This document shows, one piece after another, positions 1-11,000 of a stretch of DNA of 64,000 bases. Each line of letters opens with the position of its first letter. The stretch's first letter is position 1. A program made the position numbers and the translations under genes. This DNA is from Argopecten irradians (Eukaryota > Mollusca > Bivalvia > Pectinida > Pectinidae), in the NCBI RefSeq assembly GCF_041381155.1, contig NC_091142.1, forward strand, positions 21,724,362 through 21,788,361, written 5' to 3'. A model generated the notes under the pieces. It was given only the letters and a program-made list of their open reading frames with translations, did no database searches and was not told the origin of the DNA.

Positions 1-540
1 CGCTAGATAATTAATCTTTCATTGTCATTTTTACACAAGACTCATATAGTATATTATACTTACTTGATATTTTTACCATGTTCTTTTAATATTTTCATTG
101 CTTTCGAGTCTGAAGTCAACAATTCCACTAAAAACGAAACCCGTGAATACATTATACATATATATACATGCTGTATTCTTGGCAAATGCACTGTAAAGTT
201 TGGAAACTGGAATATTCTTAAAATAGATATACTTAATATGTAGAAGCGTTTAAACGTCCAAATGTTTTGAAATATTTTTCGTCATTTAACAGCTCTCACG
301 TGTCAATTACTTAATTTTCTTACAATACTATGAAATTCTTAACTATATATCCTAACTCGGTAAGTTGAATTCAATTATACGTTTACGATATGATACTATT
401 ATTACTGAGAATTTGTAAAACACATAATTTGGTTGCGTGGTTGAATAGATTGACGTCCTATTAACAGCTAAGGTCATTTATGGTTATATGTATATAGGGT
501 GTTTATGTGTGAAGTTAGAGCGTATTTGAATGGTTGTATT
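1..540. other. Unassigned AT-rich DNA
   Basis: No exon, repeat family or structural RNA was recognised here. The short open frames carry no family motif. Confidence 0.5.
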
Positions 541-544
541 CTGA

Positions 545-790
545 CTCTTTGCAATAGTGAAACGCATGCCCTTTCATAGTGCTATATCACTCTGGCGTGC
601 CTCAAGAGACACCGAGCAAACATGCTCCACCCGGTCACATTATACTGAAAATGGGCAAACCAGTCATCTTTCACTCTTTATGGTAAGCGCTAAACAGGAG
701 CAGATAGTACCAGTTTCATAGACTAAGGTGTGTCTCGGCAAAGGGACAGAACCCAGAGCCGTCCTTAGCAAAAACAAGAAAGATGACAAT
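545..790 (-). repeat. Dispersed SINE-like repeat, family R1 (copy 1)
   Basis: Read on the minus strand this matches the segments at 17935-18150 and 43730-43940. Shared landmarks are a GATATAGCACTAT block followed by an AAAGGGC-type block, and on the plus strand ACACCGAGCAA, CACCCGGTCACATTATACTG and GCTAAACAGGAGCAG. I recall this block order from bivalve genomes as an abundant short repeat; the exact family name is not certain. The 78-codon open frame at 728-964 lies partly inside it and is not a gene. Confidence 0.65.
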
Positions 791-1248
791 GTACTTACAC
801 AGAAAGTCCGCAGGATTATAATGTGGATTACAGGGCATACCGAGATCAGAGCAGCACCCTATGGCTGCATCGGCAAGGCCAAAATACGCCATCTGGAAAA
901 CATGGTTGGTTTTATTGTTGACTTACCCGTCTTGATTGAATTTTTACGTTCGTGTTCAACTTAAAGCATTTTTTAAACAATTAAATTAAATCGACGTCAG
1001 CATTGTTTTCATGATAAAAGATAGGTCGATGGATTTAGCAAGACAGAGGCAAACTTCAAAAATCCAGTCGTTTCGAAAATGCTTTTAATGCAAAAATGTG
1101 TTTTAACTGCTAATCGCTAAACTTAGCGAAATGACAATGAAGCATGAAGAAACCCGCAAAATGAGAGCGCAGTAATGGTATTATATAATATCATAACAAA
1201 TGTCCTAAGAAAGAATGGACAAAACGTGAATACAATATATTCAGTTTT
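791..1248. other. Unassigned DNA
   Basis: No feature recognised beyond the end of the R1 repeat. If the decayed ABCG copy continues leftward it would cross this stretch, but no further exon could be shown. Confidence 0.4.
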
Positions 1249-1411
1249 ACACATTACAATTACATCTCTTGCGGATAGGTATCGATTGTGACGTCATTAC
1301 TTTGTGAGCAAAACTACGTCGTTTTGCGCCGTTGACAAACTATGACGTTACACTCACAACAAATGACATAACAATCAGTTCCTACGAAGGGCAGATAACT
1401 CTGTAAAATAT
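1249..1411. mobile_element. Palindromic MITE, family D (copy 1)
   Basis: The ends are inverted copies of each other: TCTCTTGCGGATAGGTAT on the left answers the GAAGGGCAGATAACTCTG side on the right, with GATTGTGACGTCATTA next to the left arm. The same layout is seen at 4301-4498 and, eroded, at 38147-38300. It ends about 20 bp from the ABCG pseudo-exon at 1431-1592. Confidence 0.6.
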
Positions 1412-2663
1412 AAATATATATAACACTTACTTGTCCCTCCATTAGCAGGAGTAAAGTGGAGAACATGTGGAAGATTTGACTGGAGGGCTGGTGGATTGTA
1501 GCCACTATCGTCTTGTTATTGTCGGTAGCGTAGTCCCTCAGTTGTATCATCAGCGTACGCGCTGTGCTGGAATCTAAACCTGAGGTGGGCTCCTGCGGAG
1601 TAATCGTAACGACAGTGGGTAAAATAACCTCATACAGTTTATGTGTGTATTATCCTTTTATTATATAATTATGTGTCCTGTTAATTTTAACACATGGTAA
1701 AGAGCGAGCGAAAGGATTGCATTTTCATCTTATATAACTTTTAAATTGGCTTAAAGTGAATGTGACGTTGCCAGTGTGACAATAGTTTGATAATAAAGGA
1801 AACAAGCCCTGAGCATCTCTTCACCTAAAGCAATAAACAACTGTGTCAAACATATGCCGACCTCCTTTTTTTTATTTTTTTTCCTAATGAAATGATAACT
1901 GCATTAAGATAACACGAGTAGTAATTTACGCAGCAACACGAATATAGAGAACAATTGCTGACGGTGGAGATTGGCTACAAAGGCAATGTAGGTTCACCTG
2001 GATTTACCTGAAACCCATTTCAATTGATTTTTTTAGGGGCATGTTCATGCATTTTAAGAATTGAAGATATGTTTTTTTTCATATGATTATCATTTGAAAA
2101 TAAGGAAACTATTTTTCTTTTAATAATTATCCGGTGATTGAAACCAAATTGTCATACGATATTTATAAAGAACATAGTATTTTTTATGCCTGATTTGGCC
2201 CCAATTTTCAAACCTGTTTTATGATAATAAAAGTATTGAATTTCAAAAATCGAGTACATACTTGAGAATGAGTTGAACATAAGTTGGAAATAGAAACCAT
2301 AGAGCGCACTTGAACAAACTTTTCTATTTTCCTAACGATGTATCTGAAATGCCTACATATGATATCAAATTTTAAGTCTGTTTAAGATTTTGTTTTATTG
2401 TTTCTGAGACAATAACTAGAATGACATCAAATTCGCTTGATTTTGCAGAGTCATACCATGGCAACTTATATTATATACACTGTAATTAGAAAATTTCAGT
2501 GGTATACTTGATATTTAAAATACAACAACCTTCTCCCCTTTCCTTTCTAAACCTCTTGTACCTTTGTATTCTTCACATTATTTTTTTCTTCTCTGTTTGT
2601 ATGCATATGTTTGTGTGGGTGAGTGAGTGTTGTACGTTTGGTTGTATGTCTATGTGTGTCACG

Positions 2664-2900
2664 TATTAATGAGGATGATGATTGTGACATGCTGATAATG
2701 ATGGTGTCAAATGAAGATGATAGTAATATTCTGAAGAGATGCTAATGATGATGATAGTGATAATGATGATAATGATGATGATGATGATGATGACAATGAT
2801 GGTAATGAGTATAATAATGGTATGCTGAAGAGGATAATACTAATGATGATGATGACGATGATGATGATAAGATCATACTGAATGATAATGAATGATGTGA
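2664..2900. repeat. GAT-rich imperfect microsatellite
   Basis: Long runs of GAT/AAT/GAC triplets, for example around 2760-2800 and 2840-2875. It lies in the intron between pseudo-exons 4 and 5. A serine-rich minus-strand open frame here is only the translation of these triplets. Confidence 0.85.
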
Positions 2901-3639
2901 GGATTGTTTGTTTCATTTTTGTTTATTCATATGCAGAAAATGCTTTGAAAGATAAACAAAAAAAAATACAAAAACTTTATTTCAAAACTCTTTATTTAAG
3001 AATCGACGGATGTCGGGACCAATAAGGGTCCAAAACATACATATTCCTTTATGTGAAAATACTACCCAAACATTCCATGTAATTGTTATGTGATTATCAC
3101 GTAATATTTACAGTTTGCACTGACATGGACTTAAAAACCCATGCATTCAAGTATTATCATTATCAGTGTAAAATGTATAATGAGAGTACAACACGTGCGG
3201 GGATTCTGTTGTTACGTGAATAACCAATTGCGTAGCAATGCGGCGGTAAACGTAGGGTCATGACCCCACTTTTGGTAGGAACATATGAATGACTCGATAA
3301 ACAATCTGCTGTTCAATCGAATTCGATGACGATGACGGAGAGAGTAAAAAAATATGTGTATATATTTTAAATATGCAACTGTCGCGAGAATAAATAATAT
3401 TCATTTGCGTGAAAAACTGTAAATATAAGGATTGTTTTTATTATATTGAGGTTATAAGGGTATAATGATAATGGAGCCCTATTTACTGACCAATCACAGT
3501 CCTGTATATACATTCTTTTGAAGAGAGAGCGACTTTCAACTTCAAAGCCACACAGTCAACCACAGTGTACCATCGTCATTTCTTTTGATGTATATCAAAT
3601 TACATCTGTTTTCTGCTGTCTTAAGTTTTTCTATGACAT

Positions 3640-3712
3640 ATCCCAGGGGTGAATATACCGATAGTGATAGTAACCCTTGCAGTATCGAGGATGAAATTTA
3701 AGGGACTTCTTA
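3640..3712 (+). repeat. Dispersed repeat R3 (copy 1)
   Basis: A CCAGGGGTG..ATA block followed by GATAGTGATAGTAACCC and CGAGGATG is shared with 46425-46487. Related CCAGGG/CACCTGGAG blocks lie at 18535-18830. It is a short dispersed repeat of unknown class. Confidence 0.5.
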
Positions 3713-3925
3713 GGTAAATGTTGTTTACAATTCATCATTTTTATATAAGCATTAAGATATTTTGACTTCAAATGATCAGGAAACCTTACATCAAGCAGAA
3801 GGATGTCTGGGTTAATTCAGCAGTTCGCATGCAATGCTTGCTCTCTTCTTCTCTCCTCCGGACAACCCTAAACCAACGACTATACGTATGTTTGTCCTAT
3901 AACTGCAAGTATTGCACGAATAAAA

Positions 3926-4030
3926 GTTTCAGTCAAACCTGCCAAAATTACCACCTCTGTGTAAAGACCACCTCTGTATGAAGACCACCTGCGCATTAAG
4001 ATTCACTTTTCTATGGTCCTAAATGACCAA
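3926..4030 (+). repeat. Dispersed repeat R2 (AAGACCACCT family, copy 1)
   Basis: Internally repetitive: AAAGACCACCTCTGTAT then GAAGACCACCTGCGC, beginning with GTCAAACCTGCC. Related copies lie at 5284-5462, 20885-21092 and 37985-38075. I recognise this phrase from many bivalve intergenic regions. It lies immediately outside pseudo-exon 4. Confidence 0.6.
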
Positions 4031-4300
4031 CGTCAACAAAATTTATCCTGTGTAATTGATAACCTGGCTATAAATACTATTTTCCGCTCTTTTCCTTTGA
4101 TGGTTTGTAATTGACGGATGTATCAAATAGAAAAATCCACCTGCAAAAAAAATGACGTCTGAAGGTGAAATGTACTTTTACATAATACGCAGTAATGCAT
4201 TTAAATACTCTTTATGTATATTTTCTGTAAAAAGCATGCCACACTTTTATCACTAATGTTTTTGTCTACCCTCAAACCTTTTTCGGTTATATGACAAATT

Positions 4301-4498
4301 CCGTATTTGCGTATTACAGAGTTATCTTCCCTTGCGGGTAGGTATTGATTGTTGACCGTCCCATTGTGTTTGCGAGCGTAACGTCATTACAGTTTTTCAG
4401 AGAAATCGACTAGTGAAATGTGCTCGACAAAATAATGGACCGTAACAATCGATATCCTAACCAGCAAGGGAGCTAAACTCTGTAATATGCAAAGACGG
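4301..4498. mobile_element. Palindromic MITE, family D (copy 2, best preserved)
   Basis: 198-bp foldback. The left arm begins CCGTATTTGCGTATTACAG and continues AGTTATCTTCCCTTGCGGG; the right arm is its near-complement, ending AACTCTGTAATATGCAAAG. No coding capacity. It sits between pseudo-exons 3 and 4 of the ABCG pseudogene. Confidence 0.75.
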
Positions 4499-5283
4499 AA
4501 TATAATGGGCGAGGGATCTGATCCAGATTTAATCTAGAGTGTGTGGTGTTTGATTAGACGGAAGGCGCTCAGGTCGTTTGTATACATTTGGGTTTGTGTC
4601 TCCCTAAGTTTCATCAATATGCTTCCTGATAATTGTTGATTTATTGTACTACTCATGATATTCATACAGGGCGGATTCAAGACAGCATATGCCAAGTAAC
4701 ATCATGTTGTTATTTGCAAATTCAAACATTTGAAAAATAATTATTACAATTGCAAAGTATTGATTTTAGCAACACAATGTTTTTAAATTCTATATCGGTT
4801 TAATAAAGTACTCTAACAACATAAGTATGCTTTGTACTACATGTAGTTATGTGATAATCTTAATGGCGGTTTATTCGCTGACATGAACGGACTAAACCAT
4901 AAACATTTATAACATTTAGTAACATTTCAAATGTTCTGATTTATGTATTTGTGCTCTTATAACCTGGCAGCAATTTTGATTAAACTTACCATGCAGCAGA
5001 ACGTCTAATAAAAATACAGGTTTTATCTCGATTTTATTTCAATTAGGCTAAATATTTAAATATGTAAGCCATAAGTACCATCTTCGTTTAATGCATATTA
5101 AAATGATCAACAATCTAATGAATGTGGTAGGTTAAACTTAATTCCAATAACCATTATAGTAAAAGGAAATAGGCAAAAACCTATTACCAATAAACCATTA
5201 ACTGATAGAAAAAAATGAACATAGATTATTAATTTTCACAGTCAATAATTTAAGTAATTTAAACACATCAATTATGGGAATTC

Positions 5284-5462
5284 AAGCATCTACAGTAACA
5301 CCTGCCTTAGCGACCAACTCGTGTATAAAGATCACCTGCCTTACAACAAGCAATTTCTGGGCGTTAGGGTCGCAAATGACCAATTTCCACATCTTAGACC
5401 TGTTGGTATTAGAGATCATCTTTATTATACTGATGGGTTTTATGATCAAAGTTGACTGTATT
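5284..5462 (+). repeat. Dispersed repeat R2 (copy 2)
   Basis: Contains ACACCTGCC, GTATAAAGATCACCTGCC, AAATGACCAATTT and a closing GTTGACTGTATTT, the same order as the other R2 copies. It ends about 80 bp from pseudo-exon 3. Confidence 0.55.
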
Positions 5463-6221
5463 TAAAAAGCATGTATGTGCTTCTGATAACATTTACGTAC
5501 GACCATATTTCAAATAACACGAAAATATGTTCTGTTCCTACCACTAATGAAGACCATTTTTTGTAGAACCAAGTGGACTCGACTATGGTGTTTAATTTCT
5601 CATCCATCTTCCTCTTACCTAGTGAATTTGCTCGGTATGCCGTATCATTGCTGTGAACTGCAAGAAGGAAAATCAATACATAATATATATATAATCGAAC
5701 TATTGCGATATATTTGGTTGTAGGGTCGGCATTTGTGATGTGATGATGAAGACCATGGTGATGTTGATCGCAATCAAAGTGTATTGATATAATATATCAA
5801 AGTTACCATTTTGGAGGTCAAGATTATTTATTTCGTAATAAATGTATTGTATTATTAACAAATAAAAACTCAATTGACTCTAGTGTGAACAATTTTGTGA
5901 TGTAGTAACATATTGACTGTAGAATCGTGCCAAAAGATTTATACATCAAATTTAAGTATACAAAAATTATGCATGGTACTCACGTAAAGAGTTTCCCACA
6001 ATGTCAGGTTGGGTTAGAAACACGTCGTTTGCATTACACTATCCAAGGCGACGGCGGAGCGTTTTGTCGAATAAGGAACCCCATTTAATGTGACGTTCCC
6101 AAACTATGTGGAATCCTACCGGCTAATACATTCAGAAGGGTGGTCTTTCTGATCCTAACATTGGACATATGTTATATAAAATAGGTTATTATTTCTGATC
6201 CTGCTTTAGAACTAAGCCTAA

Positions 6222-6380
6222 AGGCAGTGGGACGACTGAGTTTGTTCTTTGTTGGTATGTTGTAGTGAGATAGCACGAGCCACAGTATAAGTGACACAAC
6301 ATAATACACCACAAGTATTCCAACACATACAGACATTCACACGCACCAACACATCGTATAAAGAGGAATTTTGACTTAAA
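6222..6380 (+). repeat. Dispersed SINE-like repeat R1 (copy 2, partial)
   Basis: Shares AGTGAGATAGCAC, the ACACAACATAATAC block and a run of ACATACAGACATTCACACGC with the R1 copies at 17935-18150 and 43730-43940. More diverged, and without the GGACGTTAAA tail. Confidence 0.45.
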
Positions 6381-6423
6381 TGCTCACCTCATTTCCTCTG
6401 AAACGACTTTTAACCTTTTAAAC

Positions 6424-6515
6424 ACGATTGATAATTTTTAGTTTGCTACAGTTAATAGTTAACCGTTTAATATTACACTTATTATCAACTTCTGCACAAT
6501 TTAATTTAAAAAACT
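6424..6515. mobile_element. MITE family B fragment (old)
   Basis: The block CGATTGATAATTTT, TAGTTAACCGTTTAATA, ACACTTATTATCA matches the interior of the family B MITEs at 28158-28505 and 53934-54344. No ends remain. It is a small fossil piece near pseudo-exon 1. Confidence 0.55.
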
Positions 6516-6882
6516 CCAGCTGGTTATAGAAAGGCAAACCAATCAACCCCTATGAGAGGTTCCTATAGCATGCGTGTTTATCTTTTTCCTAGCAGGCAGA
6601 TATGACTATTACGTTTTTTTTTTTCATTGTGTTTATGTGAGATTGTTTTCTGGGGAAAAATACAACAAAGACAGATGACGTCACACACATCTTAGCCCGA
6701 CTTTTGCTTACGAGAAGACAACTGTCGTATATGGCCTTACCGGTAGGCTCCCATGACGCTAGAAGGTCTCCGCTGTTAACAATGCCAGAAACATCTTTAA
6801 GTATCTGTTTAGAATCCACATTTACAGCCAGACTTTCATAAACTCCAAATATGAAACCTTCAAAAAATAGGATTTGTGGCAT

Positions 6883-8095
6883 GAATAATAGTCCCGCAAA
6901 CCTGATATTCGGATTTTCGTTTATTTTGGGTTTTGCCTAACAAATTTTAGGCAAACTAACAAACAAAGATTGGACAAAGCCTAATAGTTATCTACGGCAG
7001 GTTTAGGGGACTAGTTCAATAATGATTTGCGTTAAACACAATGAAATAATGTAAAAAATAAAAAACTTCATTTTTGAAAGAATCGTTTAGCTAATCAATC
7101 ATAATTAAGATACAAGATCCGCGATACGATTTTTTTATATTACATTAGCTCTGTAGAAGCTATTATTGCTACAAACAAAGGTAAGAATACAAATAAATAA
7201 CATAATAGATTATATACAATGCAGCATGTGGGTAAATAAAGCAACCATGTATAACAAGACAATAATGAAAGAAAAAAAATGGTACTAAAATAAAGTAAAC
7301 ACATATTATGAGTATCTCAAAAAGTTTTAAAAGGTTAAATTTTAGTTTAATAATGGATACTCGTATATCACACATTTATTGCTTAACAAAAGATATACAA
7401 ACAACTTAGAGAGTGGTATTGTATGCATAAACATAAGAACTGCTAATTGGACAATATATACACTAATTTAGTGTTTTAATGAAAAGCACACAAATTAAAG
7501 AGGAATTATCAATTCCTTTTATATATGAACTACGTTAGAACTTATTTAATCGAATGCAACTATGTGATACTTACGATGATAAATAGATAATAAACGGGCC
7601 AATGACTAAATAAGATCATACGAACGAACAATTGACAAGAAGATCCATCATACCATTCTTTACTAAACTATAATTAGTGTAACCGCGGTTAACTACAAAA
7701 CGATAATTGGAGTTAACTTACCATGTCTTCCCTTCGACAAGTGCAAGTATGACTAACCCCATCCTTCTCTTTTAGAGCAGTGTGGGGGAATGGAATTTTA
7801 AAGAATAAAATCGATGTACGGTAACAAGTTATAAAGGTGTATTAGTGCAACTAAACTATAACACAGACCGCTACAATAAGTGTATACATGGAATGTCTTG
7901 ATCTTTACAAAAACAACTTCAATACGCGTAAAAGCCCGTCACGTCAACATGTAATCAAAGAACAATTCAGGTCATAAACTTTCAGTTAATTAAAAATAAT
8001 AAAACCCTTTAACTGCTTATTCACTCAGGATGCGTTTATTGTAAAAATTATTATAAAATGTTTATTTTTCTAGCTTCCAGGTTTGATTCATTGGT
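6883..8095. other. Unassigned AT-rich DNA between the pseudogene and the minisatellite
   Basis: Upstream side of the decayed ABCG copy. No promoter, exon or repeat family was recognised. Confidence 0.45.
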
Positions 8096-8099
8096 TTAA

Positions 8100-11000
8100 T
8101 CGTCACCAATTTCTTCGAATTAAATCGTCAACCTTTGTCGCCTTCCACCATTACGCTCGTCGCCTACATCTTTCAACATTTTTGTCACCTCCTATCAGCC
8201 ACATTTTTGTGACTTCTGTATCATCAACACTGTCGTTGCCTCCCACCATCAAACACTGTCGTACACCTCTCATCATCAACACTGCCGTGCCTCTCATCAT
8301 CAACACTGTCGTCGGCCTCTCATACATCAACACTGTCGTCACCTCCCACCATCAACACTGTCGTCGCCTCTCATCCATCAACACTGTCGTCGCCTCCCAC
8401 CATTCAACACTGTCGTCGCCTTTCACCATCAACACTGTCGTCGCCTCCAACATCGTCATCAACACTGTCGTCGCCTCCCACCATCAACACTGTCGTCGCC
8501 TCTCACCATCAACACTGTCGTCGCCTCTCTCACCATCAACACTGTCGTCGCCTCCCATGTCATCAACACTGTCGTCGCCTCCCACCATCAACACTGTCGT
8601 CGCCTCCCATCATCAACACTGTCGTCAGCTCTCACCATCAACACTGTCGTCGCCTCTCATCATCAACACTGTCGTTCGCCTCTCATCATCAACACTGTCG
8701 TCGCCTCCCCATCACCATCAACACTGTCGTCGCCTCCCATCATCAACACTGTCGTCGCCTCCCATCATCAACACTGTCGTCGCCTCCCATCATCAACACT
8801 GTCGTCGCCTCCCACCATCAACACTGTCGTCGCCTCATCATCATCAACACTGTCGTCACCTCCCACAATAACACTGTCGTCGCCTCCATCATCAACAACT
8901 GTCGTCACCTCCCACCATCAACACTGTCGTCGCCTCCCATCGTCAACACTGTCGTCGCCTCCCATCATCAACACTGTCGTCGCCTCCATCATCAACACTG
9001 TCGTCGCCTCCTCATCATCAACACTGTCGTCGCCTCCCATCATCAACACTGCCGTCGCCTCTCACCATCAACACTGTCGTCACCCTCCTCATACATCAAC
9101 ACTGTCGTCGCCTCCCACCCATCAACACTGTCGTGACCTCCCTCCATCAACACTGTCGTCGCCTCCCATCATCAACCTGTCGTCACCTCCCGATCATCAA
9201 CACTGTCGTCGCCTCCCATCATCACCTCTGTCGTCACCTCCCACCATCAACACTGTTTGTCAGCCTCAACATCACACTGTCGTCGCCTCCCATCATCAAC
9301 ACTGTCGTCACCTCCACTCACATCATCAACACTGTCGTCGCCATCCCACCATCAAACACTTGTCGTCCACCTCTCATCATCAACACTGTCGTCGCCTCAC
9401 CACCATCAACTCTGTCCGTCGCCCTCCCACCATCAACACTTGTCGTCACCCTCTCATCATCAACACTGTCGTCCCCTGTCGCACCTCTCATTATCAACAC
9501 TGTCGTCGCTCCCATCATCAACACTGTCGTCACCTCTCATCATCAACACGCCTGTCGTCACCTCTCATTATCAACACTGTCCGTCACTTCTCATTATCAA
9601 AACACAGTCGTCGCCTCCCATCATTGTCGTCAACAACATGTCGTCACTTCCTCATCATCAACACTGTCGTCGCCTCTCATTCATCTACACTGTCGTCGCC
9701 ATCCATCATCAACACTGTCGTCACCCCCTTCCCCCCACATCATCAACACTGTCGTCACCTCTCATCATCAACACATGTCGTCGCCCTTCTCATCATCAAC
9801 ACTGTCATCACCCTCTCATCATCACACTGTCGTCGTCACCTGCTCATCATCAACACTGTCGTCGCCTCTTCTCTCCACTGTCGTCGCCTCTCATCATCAA
9901 CACTGTCGTCGCCTCCCATCAACCATCAACACTGCCGTCGCATCGCATCATCACTCATCAACACTGCCGTCGCCTCTCATCATCAACACTTACGAATGTC
10001 GTCAACACACGCCTCGCATCATCAACACTGTCGTCAGTCTCCTCACCCATCAACTGTACCGTATGCGCCTCCCAGATATTTTCTGACGTCGTCACCTCGT
10101 CATCATCATCACACACTGTCCGTGTCACCGCCCTTATTCATTATCAACACTGTGACCCGCCGCGTCCCCCCCCCCCCCTCTCAATCCTCATCATCACTGC
10201 TTTCGTCCTCGCATCTCATCATCATCACACTCGTCACATAGCATTATCCTTCACTGGCTGTCACCGTCTCATTATCACACTGTCGTCGACCCCATCCCAT
10301 CATAAACTCACTGATCGTCGCCTCCCATCATCAACACTGTCGTCATTTCTCATCATCAACACTGCTCGTCATCTACCACTTCACCTATCATCAACACTGT
10401 TCGTCGTCCCTCCCTACACATCAACTTATCAACACTGATCGATCACCTGCCCGATTATTCAATCACTGTCGTCACCTCTAATTTTCAACATCCCTATCCA
10501 TTCTAACACCTGTCGTCAGACGGCTCCCATCATCGACTACTGTCGTCGACTCCCCAATCATACAATCATCTGTCGTCGCCCCTTCGCTCCCCATCGATCA
10601 ACACTCGTCGTCACCATACCCCACTCATCAATCACTGTGCGTCGCTCTCCCAGACATCAACACTGTGTTCACCTCACATTATCACCACAGTCGTTCATCC
10701 CAACATCTGAAACTCTCGTCACCTCCCACACCATCTACGACTGTGTTCGTCTGCCTCTCACATTAACTACAGTTTTGGATCGTCACCTCTCATTATCACC
10801 ACTGTTCGTCGCCCTCCCATTTATCAACCCACTGTCGTCCACACTTTGCCCATATCATACACAAAATTGTCGTCACTCTAGCTCATTATCAACACATTGT
10901 CGTCGCCCTCCCATCATCAACACTGTCGTCACCTCTCATCATCAACACTGTCGTCACCTCCATCATCAACACTGTCGCCGCCTCCCCATCATCAACACTG

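Larger units (their letters stand above)
1431..6882 (-). pseudogene. Decayed ABCG half-transporter copy (NBD exons 1-5)
   Basis: Five segments match, in order, the first five exons of the intact ABCG gene at 23639-35250. Exon 1 is about 6741-6882; it reads SKQILKDVSG, but the Walker A lead-in IMGPTG has become SWEPTG. Exon 2 is 5984-6154, with [11 protein letters not shown] readable and then several frame changes and stops. Exon 3 is about 5545-5657; it starts FTAMIR and is then frameshifted. Exon 4 is 3790 to about 3893; it keeps [16 protein letters not shown], then a one-base shift before NPDILLLD. Exon 5 is 1431-1592: a clean 54-codon exon with EPTSGLDSS, the H-loop region [12 protein letters not shown], an AG acceptor and a GTAAGT donor, the same length as its intact counterpart. 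Splice sites survive at most exons. Transmembrane exons would lie left of the window if present. The copy is inverted relative to the intact gene, so a duplicated and decaying paralog is the best reading. Confidence 0.88.

Noticed and set aside
728-964. 78-codon protein-coding gene
   Set aside because: It begins within the R1 dispersed repeat, and its first part is read from repeat sequence.
1100-1200. Exon 6 of the ABCG pseudogene
   Set aside because: Only about a dozen bases (CTTAGCGAAATG) match the expected sequence; the rest does not align, so it is not claimed.
2707-2916. Serine-rich membrane peptide on the minus strand
   Set aside because: It is a direct translation of the GAT/AAT microsatellite.
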